The notes under the pieces are model-generated. The model did no database searches and was not told the DNA's origin. It saw only the letters and a program-made list of their open reading frames with translations. Below, piece after piece: positions 33,519-42,145 of a stretch of DNA of 64,000 nt; within the stretch, counting starts at the first letter, position 1; each line of letters opens with the position of its first letter. The position numbers and the translations under genes are program-made. The stretch covers positions 1 to 64,000 of the forward strand of contig CAZFSS010000008.1 of NCBI GenBank assembly GCA_964521715.1. The letters run 5' to 3'. The stretch comes from DAOVRD01 sp964521715. Lineage in GTDB: Bacteria; Planctomycetota; Brocadiia; SM23-32.

Positions 33519-34982
33519 ATGAGCGCTCAGTTCGGCCGCGTGAGAGTCAGGCTGGCCCCGTCGCCGACCGGGCCGCCGCACGTGGGCAACGTGTACGTCG
33601 GCCTCTTCGACCAGGTCTTCGCCCGATCGCAGGGCGGGGATTTCGTCCTGCGCATCGAGGACACGGACCGGGAAAGGTCCACCAGGGAGAGCGAGCAAGC
33701 GATCCTCGAGGCGTTCCGCTGGGTGGGGCTGGACTGGGACGAGGGACCCGACGTGAGCGGACCCTACGGGCCTTATCGCCAGAGCGAGCGGTTCGAGCTG
33801 TACCGACGGCACGCCGCTCAACTGCTCGAAAGCGGCGCCGCCTATCGTTGCTTCTGCACGCCGGAGAGGCTCCAGAGCCTGCGCGAAGCACAGGCCGGGC
33901 GGAGCTCTTCGCCCGGCTACGACCGCCTCTGCCGGGGGCTGAGCAAGGAGGAAGTGCAGGAGAAGCTGGACGAGGGCACGCCCCATACGGTCCGCCTGAA
34001 GGCCCCGCTGGAGGGCCAGACCCGGTTCCAGGACCTGATACGCGGCGAGGTCGCCTTCGAGAATGCGGAGATAGACGACCAGATCCTGCTCAAGAGCGAC
34101 GGCTACCCCACCTATCACCTGGCCAACGTGGTGGACGACCGCCTGATGGAGATTTCGCACGTGATCCGCGCCGAGGAATGGATCAGCTCGACGCCCAAGC
34201 ACGTGCTGCTCTATGAGGCCTTCGGCTGGGAGCCGCCGACCTTCATCCACATGCCGCTGCTGCGCAACAAGGACAGGTCCAAGATAAGCAAGCGCAAGAA
34301 CCCCACGTCGCTGCTCTGGTACCGGGAGCAGGGCTTCCTTCCGGAGGCGCTCCTCAACTTCCTGGCCCTCATGGGCTGGTCCATCGGCGGCGACCGGGAG
34401 CTGTTCTCCGTGGCGGAGATGACGGACTGCTTCACGTGGGACAGGGTCAGGACGGGCGGCCCCGTCTTCGACCTCCAGAAGCTGGAGTGGATGAACGGTG
34501 AGTATGTGCGGGCCATGCCGGCGGAGGAGCTTCTGCAGAAGCTGCTGGCCGAGCCGTACACGACCCGAGTCGATCAGCCGGCGGACAGGCTCCTCGCGAT
34601 CACCCGGCTGGTGCAGGAGCGGATGAAACGGCTGGCGGAGTTCGACGAGCTTACCGGTTTCTTCTTCGAGCGCGAGCCGTACCGGGCCGAGGATCTCATC
34701 CCCAGGAAGCACGACGCGCACTTCGTGCGCATGGCGCTGGACGCCGTGCAGCGCGTCCTGCCGGAAGTCGAAGACTGGTCGCCGGGGCCGATGGAGGCCG
34801 CCGTGCGCAACCTGGCCGAAGCGAACGGATGGAACCGCGGCGCCCTTTACATGGTCCTGCGCGTGGCCGTCACGTGCCGCAAGGTCAGCACGCCGCTGTT
34901 CGAGACGATGGAGGTGCTCGGCAGGCAGGAGTGCATCGGCAGGATCGAGGAGGCCCTGCGCAAGGCGGCTTCCTTGACGTGA
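33519..34982 (+). CDS. gltX: Glutamyl-tRNA synthetase
   Basis: 487 residues from the ATG at 33519 with GGAG at 33507-33510. The class I signatures are PPHVGN (HIGH, 19-24) and KISKR (KMSKS, 255-259). The zinc ligand set C-x-C...Y-x3-C is kept (CFC and YDRLC). Length is normal. It charges tRNA-Glu, and in bacteria without GlnRS also mischarges tRNA-Gln; which applies here cannot be judged. It stands alone between the glycoside hydrolase and a long gap. Confidence 0.96.
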   Translation: MSAQFGRVRVRLAPSPTGPPHVGNVYVGLFDQVFARSQGGDFVLRIEDTDRERSTRESEQAILEAFRWVGLDWDEGPDVSGPYGPYRQSERFELYRRHAAQLLESGAAYRCFCTPERLQSLREAQAGRSSSPGYDRLCRGLSKEEVQEKLDEGTPHTVRLKAPLEGQTRFQDLIRGEVAFENAEIDDQILLKSDGYPTYHLANVVDDRLMEISHVIRAEEWISSTPKHVLLYEAFGWEPPTFIHMPLLRNKDRSKISKRKNPTSLLWYREQGFLPEALLNFLALMGWSIGGDRELFSVAEMTDCFTWDRVRTGGPVFDLQKLEWMNGEYVRAMPAEELLQKLLAEPYTTRVDQPADRLLAITRLVQERMKRLAEFDELTGFFFEREPYRAEDLIPRKHDAHFVRMALDAVQRVLPEVEDWSPGPMEAAVRNLAEANGWNRGALYMVLRVAVTCRKVSTPLFETMEVLGRQECIGRIEEALRKAASLT

Positions 34983-35301
34983 GGTCCCAGCCCGGCAGGG
35001 GCTTCCCTGTAGGCCAAGGCGGCGCCCGCCCGCCGATGTGCGGCCATGCAGGGCACCGCTGCGCTCCGCCCCTGCCGGACTGCCCACAAACGCGGCGCCG
35101 AGGCAGCCCTTTTTCCGCGTCCGCTGGAGGTCCGATACAGCTCTGGCTGCTGGCGTAAAGGCATTCGCAGCAATGCTTTAGACAGCTCCAGGCCCGCCTG
35201 CGGACGGCTCGGCCCCCGGGGTTTTGACTTGGGGCTCCTGCCTGGCCTACCATGGGATGGCGCGCAAGGGCGGCCCTGTTCTGCGACTCCCCTCATTGCC
35301 A
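34983..35301. other. Gap without gene
   Basis: 319 bp between gltX and the diguanylate cyclase gene. Frames on both strands are short or shadow-like, and I see no clear promoter, terminator or RNA gene. Confidence 0.4.
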
Positions 35302-36594
35302 ATGGACCGTCAAGAGTCCAGCCTGTTCTGGTCGTTAGCCAGAAACGTGTGGCTGACGGTGTGCGTCGTCGCGGCCGTCTCCTGCACGGTGCTGGCCATT
35401 CGCGCGCTGCCGGGCGCCGCGTCGGGGATGCCGACGGGGGTCCGCCAGCGGCTTGCGGTGGCCGTTCCGGCGCTCTTCGGCATCCTGGCGGGCCTCTACG
35501 GTGCTGTGGCGACCGTCGTGCTGGCGGTGCGTTCCAGGCGGCTGGAGCGTTCGCGCGCGGCCCTTCAGCGTCTGGAGAAGCGCGCGGCCGAGCTGGAGGC
35601 CCTGCGCCTAAGCCAGCAGGCCCGTCTGGAAGAGCTGTCCACGCTCCGGGAGGTGGCCACCGTCGTCAACCAGGAGAGCGACTTCGGCATCATCGCCGAG
35701 AAGGTCCTCGAGCTGATCCACGGCCTGCTTGAGCCGCTCGACATTGCCCTGTTCGTGCAGGAAGGGGACAAGGACGGACTCCAGCCCTTCGCGCAGTATA
35801 CGGAGGGGAAGGTCCTCACGGGCAGGAAGATGCCGATGCGCGAGATCCCGGACTTCGACCTCGCGCAGTTCGAGAGTCACAGCGTTATCTGCCGCGCGCA
35901 GGGCCGGCAATTGCACGCCATCGTGCCCCTCAAGGTGGAAGAGAGCATACTGGGCGTGGTCTTCCTGGCGTTCCCCACCGACGGGCGGCCGCCCGAGGTC
36001 CAGCAGGAGGAGTTCAACAACACCCGCAGGCGCGCTCTGCTCGAGATCGCCCATCACATAAGCCTGGCAGTCAAGACCAAGCACCTCCACACGCAGGCGG
36101 TCGTCGACGAGTTGACCCAGCTCTACTCCCGGCACCACTTCAACACCCAGCTGCTGGCCCACATCGAGTTCTCGCGGAGGAACACCGAGGCCTTTTCCCT
36201 GCTGCTGATCGACATCGATCACTTCAAGCAGGTCAACGATACGTATGGGCACGCCACGGGCGACGTCGTCCTGAAGCGGATCGCGGCCAGAATCCGCAGT
36301 TCATTGCGCAAGTACGACACAGGCTACCGCTACGGCGGCGAGGAGCTGGCCGTGTTCCTTCCCCGCACGCGAATGAAGCAAGCTATCGGGATCGCAGAGC
36401 GGTTCCGGGACCTGGTCGGATCGCAGAAGTTCCGCAGCGCGGCCGGCAAGCTGCTCAACGTAACCGTGAGCGTCGGCGTGGCCCAGTTCGAGCCGACCGA
36501 CGACCCCGAGACGCTCTTCAACCGGGCCGACCGGCGGCTCTACCAGGCCAAGCACGAGGGCCGCAACCGCGTCGTGCCTGCGGCCGCAGCTTGA
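35302..36594 (+). CDS. Membrane diguanylate cyclase: 2 TM, coiled coil, GAF, GGDEF
   Basis: 430 residues from the ATG at 35302. Two hydrophobic spans (about 14-34 and 52-74) are followed by a coiled coil (about 78-115), a GAF-like domain (about 120-265) and a GGDEF domain with GGEEL (345-349) in place of GGEEF, plus DIDHFKQVND and the inhibitory I-site RKYD (336-339). It should make cyclic di-GMP from GTP and be product-inhibited. An HD-GYP protein that could degrade the messenger is encoded at 59,372-60,487. The stop is followed by GC-rich non-coding sequence. Confidence 0.9.
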   Translation: MDRQESSLFWSLARNVWLTVCVVAAVSCTVLAIRALPGAASGMPTGVRQRLAVAVPALFGILAGLYGAVATVVLAVRSRRLERSRAALQRLEKRAAELEALRLSQQARLEELSTLREVATVVNQESDFGIIAEKVLELIHGLLEPLDIALFVQEGDKDGLQPFAQYTEGKVLTGRKMPMREIPDFDLAQFESHSVICRAQGRQLHAIVPLKVEESILGVVFLAFPTDGRPPEVQQEEFNNTRRRALLEIAHHISLAVKTKHLHTQAVVDELTQLYSRHHFNTQLLAHIEFSRRNTEAFSLLLIDIDHFKQVNDTYGHATGDVVLKRIAARIRSSLRKYDTGYRYGGEELAVFLPRTRMKQAIGIAERFRDLVGSQKFRSAAGKLLNVTVSVGVAQFEPTDDPETLFNRADRRLYQAKHEGRNRVVPAAAA

Positions 36595-36660
36595 AGCCTG
36601 CGGCCGCGGCCTGACGCCTGCCCGCACCGCGCGCCTGCCCCCTTCCCTACCGGCTCCGCC

Positions 36661-36669
36661 TGCTATAAT
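36661..36669 (+). promoter_or_regulatory. Extended -10 promoter element before the nitrilase gene
   Basis: TGC-TATAAT (TGnTATAAT) at 36661-36669, without a recognisable -35 box. Transcription would begin near 36676, 34 bases before the ATG at 36710. Confidence 0.5.
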
Positions 36670-36709
36670 GCCCGCTCCGCACCGTGCACCCCCCCTTGGA
36701 GGCAGGCAG

Positions 36710-37699
36710 ATGAGAGACATCAGGGTCGCCGCCGCCCAGTTCGAGGCCAGGGACGCCGACAAAGAGTACAACCTCGCGCGCATGCGCGACCTCGCCGAGC
36801 GTGCCGTCAGGCAAGGCGCCGAGATGGTCTCCTTCCACGAATGCTGCATTTGCGGCTACACGTTCATGGAGCGCCTGAGCCGTCCGGAGCTGGAGCGGCT
36901 GGCCGAGCCCGTCCCGAACGGCCCGTCGTGCGAGGCACTCGCCGCGATGGCGCGCGAGCTTGGCGTCGCGCTCGGGGCCGGGCTGCTGGAAGTCCGCGAC
37001 GGAGGCGGCCTCTTCAATACCTACGTCGTCGTCTCCCCGGACGGCTTCGTGGCCAGGCACAGCAAGCTGCACCCCTTCATCAGCGAGCACCTGTCCGCCG
37101 GGGACGGCTACACGGTCTTCGACCTGCTGGGCTGCACGTTCGGCATCCTCATCTGCTACGACAACAACCTGGTCGAGAACGTGCGCATCACCACGCTGCT
37201 CGGGGCGGACGTCATCCTGATGCCGCACGTCACGGGCGGCCTGCCCTCCCCCATGCCGGGACGCGGCAAGATACCGCGCGAGGTGTGGCAGAACCGCGAC
37301 CGCGACCCGGTCCGCTGCCGCATGGAGTTCATGGGACCCAAGGGCCGCGGCTGGCTGATGCATTGGCTGCCGACGCGCGCGTATGAGAACGGCGTCTACG
37401 CCGTCTTCAGCAACGCAGTCGGAGTCGACGCGGACACGATCAAGCCGGGCAACGCCATGATCATCGACCCGTTCGGGGAGGTGCTCGTCGAGTCGCAGGC
37501 GCTGGGGGATGACGTGGTGGTGGGGCTGCTGACTCCGGACAAGATCGAGCTCTCGGGCGGGCGGCGCTACGTCCGCGCGCGGCGCCCCGAGCTCTACGGC
37601 AAGCTCGTCGAGCCAGTGCCGGCGGAAGAACAAAGCAAGCGCAGCTCCCGCTTCGCCGACGTGTACTGGAAGAAGCATCGCCAGGACGGCGAGACCTGA
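36710..37699 (+). CDS. Nitrilase-superfamily carbon-nitrogen hydrolase
   Basis: 329 residues from the ATG at 36710 with GGAGG 8-12 bases upstream; an in-frame ATG at 36668 lies inside the promoter. The catalytic triad is visible: E44 in SFHECCICGY, K119 in SKLHPF, C149 in LICYDNN. The family hydrolyses nitriles, amides or carbamoyl compounds. The length suggests an amidase or N-carbamoyl hydrolase branch, but the substrate cannot be told. The gene converges with argC; the stops are 26 bp apart. Confidence 0.88.
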   Translation: MRDIRVAAAQFEARDADKEYNLARMRDLAERAVRQGAEMVSFHECCICGYTFMERLSRPELERLAEPVPNGPSCEALAAMARELGVALGAGLLEVRDGGGLFNTYVVVSPDGFVARHSKLHPFISEHLSAGDGYTVFDLLGCTFGILICYDNNLVENVRITTLLGADVILMPHVTGGLPSPMPGRGKIPREVWQNRDRDPVRCRMEFMGPKGRGWLMHWLPTRAYENGVYAVFSNAVGVDADTIKPGNAMIIDPFGEVLVESQALGDDVVVGLLTPDKIELSGGRRYVRARRPELYGKLVEPVPAEEQSKRSSRFADVYWKKHRQDGET

Positions 37700-37725
37700 A
37701 GAGCCCGCCCCGGCGCCCCCGAGGC

Positions 37726-38739
37726 TCAGAGGAGCCCCATCGTCTCGTCCAGGGCGAACATCGCGTTCATGTTCTGCACGGCCTGCGAGGAAGCGCCCTT
37801 CATCAGGTTGTCGATCGCAGCCGTCACGACCGCCCGGTCACCCCTGCGCACGGTCACAGCGAGGTCGCAGTAGTTGGTGAACGCCACGTCCTTCGTGCGC
37901 GGCTGCTGCCCGGCCGGCAGGACCCGAACGAACGGCTCGCCGGCGTAGAACTCACGCAGAAGGTGCGTCAGGCCCTCGCCGGCCGCCGGCTTCTTCAGGC
38001 GCGCGTAGATGGTGGACAGGATCCCGCGGTCCATCGGCACCAGGTGCGGCACGAACGTGACTTCGACGGCCGTTGCTCCGAGCAGCGCCAGCGCGTGCTC
38101 CATCTCCGGCTCGTGGCGGTGGCCGGAGACGCTGTAGGCCCGCACGTCTTCGTTGCACTCGCAGTACATCGAGCCCTCGTCCGGCTTGTTCCCCCGCCCG
38201 CTCACGCCGCTCTTGGCGTCCACGATGATGGCGTCCGTCTCGATGACGTCGGCCCGAACCAGCGGCGCCAGGCCGAGCGCAACCCCCGTCGGGTAGCATC
38301 CGGGGTTGGCCACGAGGTCGGCGCTCGCTATCTGCTCGCGGAAGAGCTCGGGGATTCCGTACGCCGCCCGGCCCAGGTTCTCCGGGTCCCCGTGCTTGCC
38401 GTACCACTTCTCGTACGTCGCCAGGTCGGCCAGGCGGTAATCGGCGCTGAAGTCCACGCACCGCACGCCGGCGTCGAGGTATTCGCGCACGCACTGGTGG
38501 CTCAGCCCGTGGGGCAGCGCAAAGAACGCCACGTCCGGCTTCTCCGGGGCGTCGTCCAGGCGCATGCCGATCACGGGCATGTCACAGATCCCCCGCAGCG
38601 ACGAGAAGACGTCCGATACGGGCGGGTTCCCTTCCCGCCGCCCGCCCAGGTGGACGATCTCGGCCTCTGGGTGTCGCGCCAGTATCCTGAGCAGCTCCCG
38701 GCTCGTGTAGGCGGTGGCACCGACCACGCTGATCTTCAT
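37726..38739 (-). CDS. argC: N-acetyl-gamma-glutamyl-phosphate reductase
   Basis: 337 residues. The Rossmann start is GATAYTSRELLRIL, with T-A in place of the usual S-G of GASGYTG. The catalytic Cys is C148 in NPGCYPTG, and the substrate-binding SGRGNKPDEGSMYCECNEDVRAYSVSGHRHEPE stretch (two conserved blocks) is intact. It performs the third step of arginine synthesis. Its ATG overlaps the stop of the upstream FGGY kinase (ATGA), so the two are co-translated although their pathways differ. No other arg gene is in the window. Confidence 0.94.
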   Translation of the reverse strand: MKISVVGATAYTSRELLRILARHPEAEIVHLGGRREGNPPVSDVFSSLRGICDMPVIGMRLDDAPEKPDVAFFALPHGLSHQCVREYLDAGVRCVDFSADYRLADLATYEKWYGKHGDPENLGRAAYGIPELFREQIASADLVANPGCYPTGVALGLAPLVRADVIETDAIIVDAKSGVSGRGNKPDEGSMYCECNEDVRAYSVSGHRHEPEMEHALALLGATAVEVTFVPHLVPMDRGILSTIYARLKKPAAGEGLTHLLREFYAGEPFVRVLPAGQQPRTKDVAFTNYCDLAVTVRRGDRAVVTAAIDNLMKGASSQAVQNMNAMFALDETMGLL

Positions 38740-40259
38740 CGGGCTCCTCGGCCTGAATGGGAATAGAAGTCCTGCAAGCTGGGCGGGATCGCCCGGTAGC
38801 GCTCGTACAGCTCTTCGTAGGCGCCCGCGTCACCGGACGGCCGCACGAGCTGAGTCTCGATCGGGAGGACCCGCTCGCCTTCCGTCATCGACGAGAACCG
38901 GCCCGTACCCACCCATGCGGCGACGGCCGCGCCGATCACGGTCGCGTCCCTTCGCTCCGTCACGACGACCGGCAGCCCGCAGATGTCCGCGCGCAATTGG
39001 TTCCACAGCTCGTTCTTCGATCCGCCGCCGACAACGCGCACTCCCTCCGGCGCGAGACCCGTCGCCTCAGTCAGTATCCTCAGCGCGTCCCTGAGCTGGA
39101 AGCAGAGCCCTTCCAGGGCCGCGCGGTAGACGTGCGCCCGCGTGCTCGTGAGCCCGAGCCCCACCAGAGTGCCATGCGTGCCGTACTTGCGCGTCGGACC
39201 GGTGTCCGGCACGAAGCTCGGCACAAGGAACACGCCGCCCGCGCCCCGTTTCACCTTGCGCGCCTCGCCGATCATCGTCCCATATGCCTTGGCTCGGTCC
39301 TCGATGCCGCCGTACAGGTTCTCCCGCACCCACTCCAAAACGCCCGAGCCCATCATCAGAAGCTGCGGATCGTAGAGGCCCTGGACGGCATCCGCCTCGG
39401 TCAGCAGTCCCTCCTCGAAGGCGAAGTCACTCGTGACGGGGCCCTCGGTGCGCAGCATGGCGATCTCCCACGTGCCCGTGCTCAGCACGGCCTCCTGGCG
39501 CGTGGCGCCGCTGCCGATCGGGGCGAACTGCGTGTCGTGCCCCGCCGCCACCACGGGGATGCCTGCCTTCAGGCCCGTCCGATCGGCGGCTTCCGCCGTC
39601 AGGCCGCCGATCACGTGGCCGGGATACACGAGCTCCGGGAAGAACGACTCGTCCACGCCAACGGCGTCGAGCAGGTCCCGCGACCAGTGCATCTCTTTCA
39701 GGTCGAGCATCATCATCGTGGATGCGCCCGTCACGTCCAGGCTGAACTCGCCGCAGAAGCGGTGGCTGAGAAGGCCGGCCATCATGAGCCACCGGTCCGC
39801 CCCGTCCAGCGCCTCCGGCGCGTTCTCGCGCAGCCACGCAAGCTTGAACAACGTATTGAAGCTGATCGACTGATAGCCTGTGACGTTGAACAGGCGGCGC
39901 TCGCCGAACCGCTCGACCAGCCGCCGCATGGCGGGCTCAGTGCGCGGGCACTGCCAGCAGATGACGGGGTAGGTCAGTTCGCCGTCCGCAGTGACGGGCG
40001 CGCCGTCCGCTCCCCAGGTGGCGACGGTCACCGCTCGGATCGCTTCGCCGCCCACCTCGGCCGCGAGCTGCCCGATCGCCTTGCAGATTGTCTCCCAAAG
40101 GCCATCCAGGTCCCAGATCAGCCATCCTTCCTGCCCGTCCGCCTGGGGCGCCGGCGCATTGGACCGGCTCGCAGCGGCGACGAGGCGGCCTTCGGGGTCG
40201 ACCGCCGCAGCGGTGATGTTGGTCGAGCCGCAATCCACCACGAGCACCAGTTCGGGCAT
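38736..40259 (-). CDS. FGGY-family carbohydrate kinase (rhamnulokinase/fuculokinase-like)
   Basis: 507 residues from the ATG at 40259 with AAGGAA upstream. The ATPase-fold phosphate-1 motif VLVVDCGSTN opens the protein, and the FGGY hallmarks GHDTQFAPIGSG, VLSTGTWE and the C-terminal adenosine motif VRVVGGGSKNELWNQLRADICGLPV follow in order. It phosphorylates a sugar or sugar alcohol; the closest resemblance I can name is rhamnulokinase or L-fuculokinase, but the substrate is not certain. No isomerase or aldolase gene is adjacent. It overlaps argC by 4 bp. Confidence 0.87.
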   Translation of the reverse strand: MPELVLVVDCGSTNITAAAVDPEGRLVAAASRSNAPAPQADGQEGWLIWDLDGLWETICKAIGQLAAEVGGEAIRAVTVATWGADGAPVTADGELTYPVICWQCPRTEPAMRRLVERFGERRLFNVTGYQSISFNTLFKLAWLRENAPEALDGADRWLMMAGLLSHRFCGEFSLDVTGASTMMMLDLKEMHWSRDLLDAVGVDESFFPELVYPGHVIGGLTAEAADRTGLKAGIPVVAAGHDTQFAPIGSGATRQEAVLSTGTWEIAMLRTEGPVTSDFAFEEGLLTEADAVQGLYDPQLLMMGSGVLEWVRENLYGGIEDRAKAYGTMIGEARKVKRGAGGVFLVPSFVPDTGPTRKYGTHGTLVGLGLTSTRAHVYRAALEGLCFQLRDALRILTEATGLAPEGVRVVGGGSKNELWNQLRADICGLPVVVTERRDATVIGAAVAAWVGTGRFSSMTEGERVLPIETQLVRPSGDAGAYEELYERYRAIPPSLQDFYSHSGRGAR

Positions 40260-40302
40260 GGCGCGTTCCTTGCCGGTTGAGGGGGTCAGGGCGGAGAACA
40301 CC

Positions 40303-40330
40303 ATTATAAGTCGGCCCGGGGCCATTTCAA
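40303..40330 (-). promoter_or_regulatory. Predicted promoter of the sugar kinase-argC unit
   Basis: On the minus strand TTGAAA (40330-40325), 16 bp spacer, TATAAT (40308-40303), about 45 bases before the kinase ATG. Confidence 0.6.
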
Positions 40331-40353
40331 TCGCGCGGGGCGGACGGCGGCGA

Positions 40354-40382
40354 TTGACGCAAGGGCTGCCAGCGCCTATAAT
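40354..40382 (+). promoter_or_regulatory. Predicted promoter of the initiator tRNA
   Basis: TTGACG (40354-40359), 17 bp spacer, TATAAT (40377-40382), 13 bp before the tRNA. It lies back to back with the sugar-kinase promoter. Confidence 0.7.
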
Positions 40383-40395
40383 GGCAGGAAACGAA

Positions 40396-40472
40396 CGCGG
40401 GGTGGAGCAGTCAGGAAGCTCGTCAGGCTCATAACCTGAAGGTCGCTGGTTCGAATCCAGCCCCCGCTACCA
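40396..40472 (+). tRNA. Initiator tRNA-fMet (anticodon CAT)
   Basis: 77 nt with CCA encoded. C1 faces T72, so the top of the acceptor stem is unpaired, the bacterial initiator feature (usually C1-A72). The anticodon arm is TCAGG-CTCATAA-CCTGA, giving A-G-G/C-C-T where most bacteria have GGG/CCC. The T arm GCTGG-TTCGAAT-CCAGC is normal. Confidence 0.95.
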
Positions 40473-40482
40473 CGCAGAAGAG

Positions 40483-40516
40483 AAGACCTCGGGGCCGAAA
40501 GCCTCGGGGTCTTTTC
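40483..40516 (+). terminator. Intrinsic terminator of the initiator tRNA
   Basis: A 12-bp stem (AAGACCTCGGGG with CCTCGGGGTCTT, two G-U pairs) with a 7-base loop, ending in a TTTT run. It lies 10 bp after the tRNA. Confidence 0.85.
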
Positions 40517-41572
40517 CTGTACTGGCCTGCCGGTGCAGCTGCGGCCCGGACCCCGTGCCAACAGGGGAAGGAACAGACGCCACGGGCGACTGCATGCAAA
40601 CTGGCGACGGCCAGCATGAGAAGCCAACCCGATCGCCTTAAGCCCTTGGCGACCGTAGCTCCGGAGCCCCCTTCTCGGCCTTCACGGCGCGCGTTGAATA
40701 CGCCTCGCCAAAGGACCCTCTACTGGCCGCTGGAGGCGCCTCGGCAGCCCCGAGGTCTGGGTCCGCGCCGTCCACCTCAGTGGTTGCGCCGAACCCCGCG
40801 AATAGACCGTCGGGGCAACACTCCGTTCCGACTGGGCATTCGACACCGGCAACTTTGGCCACCTAACACGCCAGGTTCGGGCGAGCCAGGTCGTCTCCGC
40901 CATGCGGCGGGGCCCGCACCAACCGCCTAAAGTCACCGAGACAACCCGGGGCTCCAGGGACGCAAAGCTCCCCGTTCTTGTCCTGGCTCCCCGAAAGCAA
41001 CCCTCTACTAACCACTCTCAGATTCCGAGAGCCGCAAGCCGCTTGCGCCCAAGGCACTACGTCAGTTCGTGTCCCGTCCGACCAGACGCAACGCCTCCCA
41101 CGGTTCGGTCAACACCAGCCGATGTCGCGCGAAGCTGCAGAGCGGGCGACGCAATCCAAACCCGCGACGTCCAGCTTGGGATGCTACACCTACGTGGTTC
41201 TAACGGCTTGCATGGCCTATACTTGCGATCTACACCCCGACCGCTCCACTAGTTCGTGCGCTTCTGCCGAAGGTAGCGCTGACTTACGCCAGAAGAGGCA
41301 CTTGCGGCATTGCGCCCAATGCTCCGGTGTCCGCGTCTTCCATCTCCCGAGCAAGAAGCTCCTGTTCCCGTGCACGCGGTCCCGTCCAGTTGTCGCCGAG
41401 CTCGGCAATGCCCTAAGCTTCGGCAAACGGGAGCGGCTTTCTACTGGCCAGCCGAAGACACCCTAACACTGCTCACCCCCTTGACGAGGTACTGCACACC
41501 GGTCTCTGCTCCTGCCCCTGCTCTGACGAGCCTCCCAGGGCGCGAGCGAGGACAGCCGGAGGCCATCCTGGA
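40517..41572. other. About 1 kb without recognisable gene at the tRNA-fMet edge
   Basis: Frames on both strands lack family resemblance and ribosome-binding sites. One minus frame (40638-40862, 74 codons from a GTG) has protein-like composition with a CPVGTECC segment but no support. The words TACTGGCC recur near 40521, 40729 and 41445, and TCTACTAACC at 41007 is similar. The stretch could be a decayed island or cassette region. Confidence 0.4.
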
Positions 41573-41938
41573 ATGAGGGGGCGTAATCATCTCATTACGC
41601 TGAAACGTCGGACGGGCATCCCAAACTGGAATGTGCTCTGCCGCTGGGCATTCTGCGCCTCGCGCGCGGATCCGACGCAACCACTGGAGAAGGAACGGGA
41701 ACCAGGTGGCCATCAACAGGTGGAGATGACGTGGCGAACACTGAGCGGGGAGTTCTCAGAAGGCTACTGGGCTCTGCTCGAGTATCGCTGCCGTTGCGAT
41801 GGCATTGAGCCGACTAGGGACAGACTCGCTGAACAGCTCCGCCTGCACATACACCGGGGCATCGATTACCTCGTGGGCAATCCTAACCTCACGGACATCT
41901 CTGTCCTGGTCCAAATGGCAACCAACGCCGCGGGTTGA
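41573..41938 (+). CDS. DndE-like protein, 5'-truncated, without other dnd genes
   Basis: 121 residues. The segment LITLKRRTGIPNWNVLCRWAFCASRADP, then GEFSEGYWALLEYRC and LRLHIHRGIDYLVG, match the DNA sulfur modification protein DndE, a small nicked-DNA-binding partner in phosphorothioation. The conserved first strand that normally precedes LITLKRRTG is missing; upstream codons in this frame do not resemble it. No dndA, dndB, dndC or dndD lies nearby. It may be a remnant of a lost Dnd system or an orphan gene with a non-canonical start. Confidence 0.6.
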   Translation: MRGRNHLITLKRRTGIPNWNVLCRWAFCASRADPTQPLEKEREPGGHQQVEMTWRTLSGEFSEGYWALLEYRCRCDGIEPTRDRLAEQLRLHIHRGIDYLVGNPNLTDISVLVQMATNAAG

Positions 41939-42145
41939 TGGAGTCCGGACCTTTTCCTTCTTCTTTCGAATCCGAGCGTTGCTTGTAGCCGCACAACATC
42001 AGCGCTGAGGAGCGGCGCGGCAGGGCCAGAAGCCTCAGCGATAGCAGCGTACGCACCGGCGCTTTGGGTCTCGGTGCCATCTGGGTGTGCGGCCTGCCGC
42101 CCGCGCTCCCGGCCTTCCTGCTCCCCGTTGTCCGCGACGGCGGCT

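Noticed and set aside
40638..40862. 74-codon minus-strand frame with CPVGTECC
   Set aside because: Composition is protein-like, but there is no ribosome-binding site, no homologue known to me and the surrounding 1 kb has no other gene.
40517..41572. Possible integron cassette array or CRISPR in the gene-poor region
   Set aside because: I found no evenly spaced direct repeats, no attC-like paired core sites and no integron integrase or cas gene; the recurring TACTGGCC word is too short to call a repeat family.
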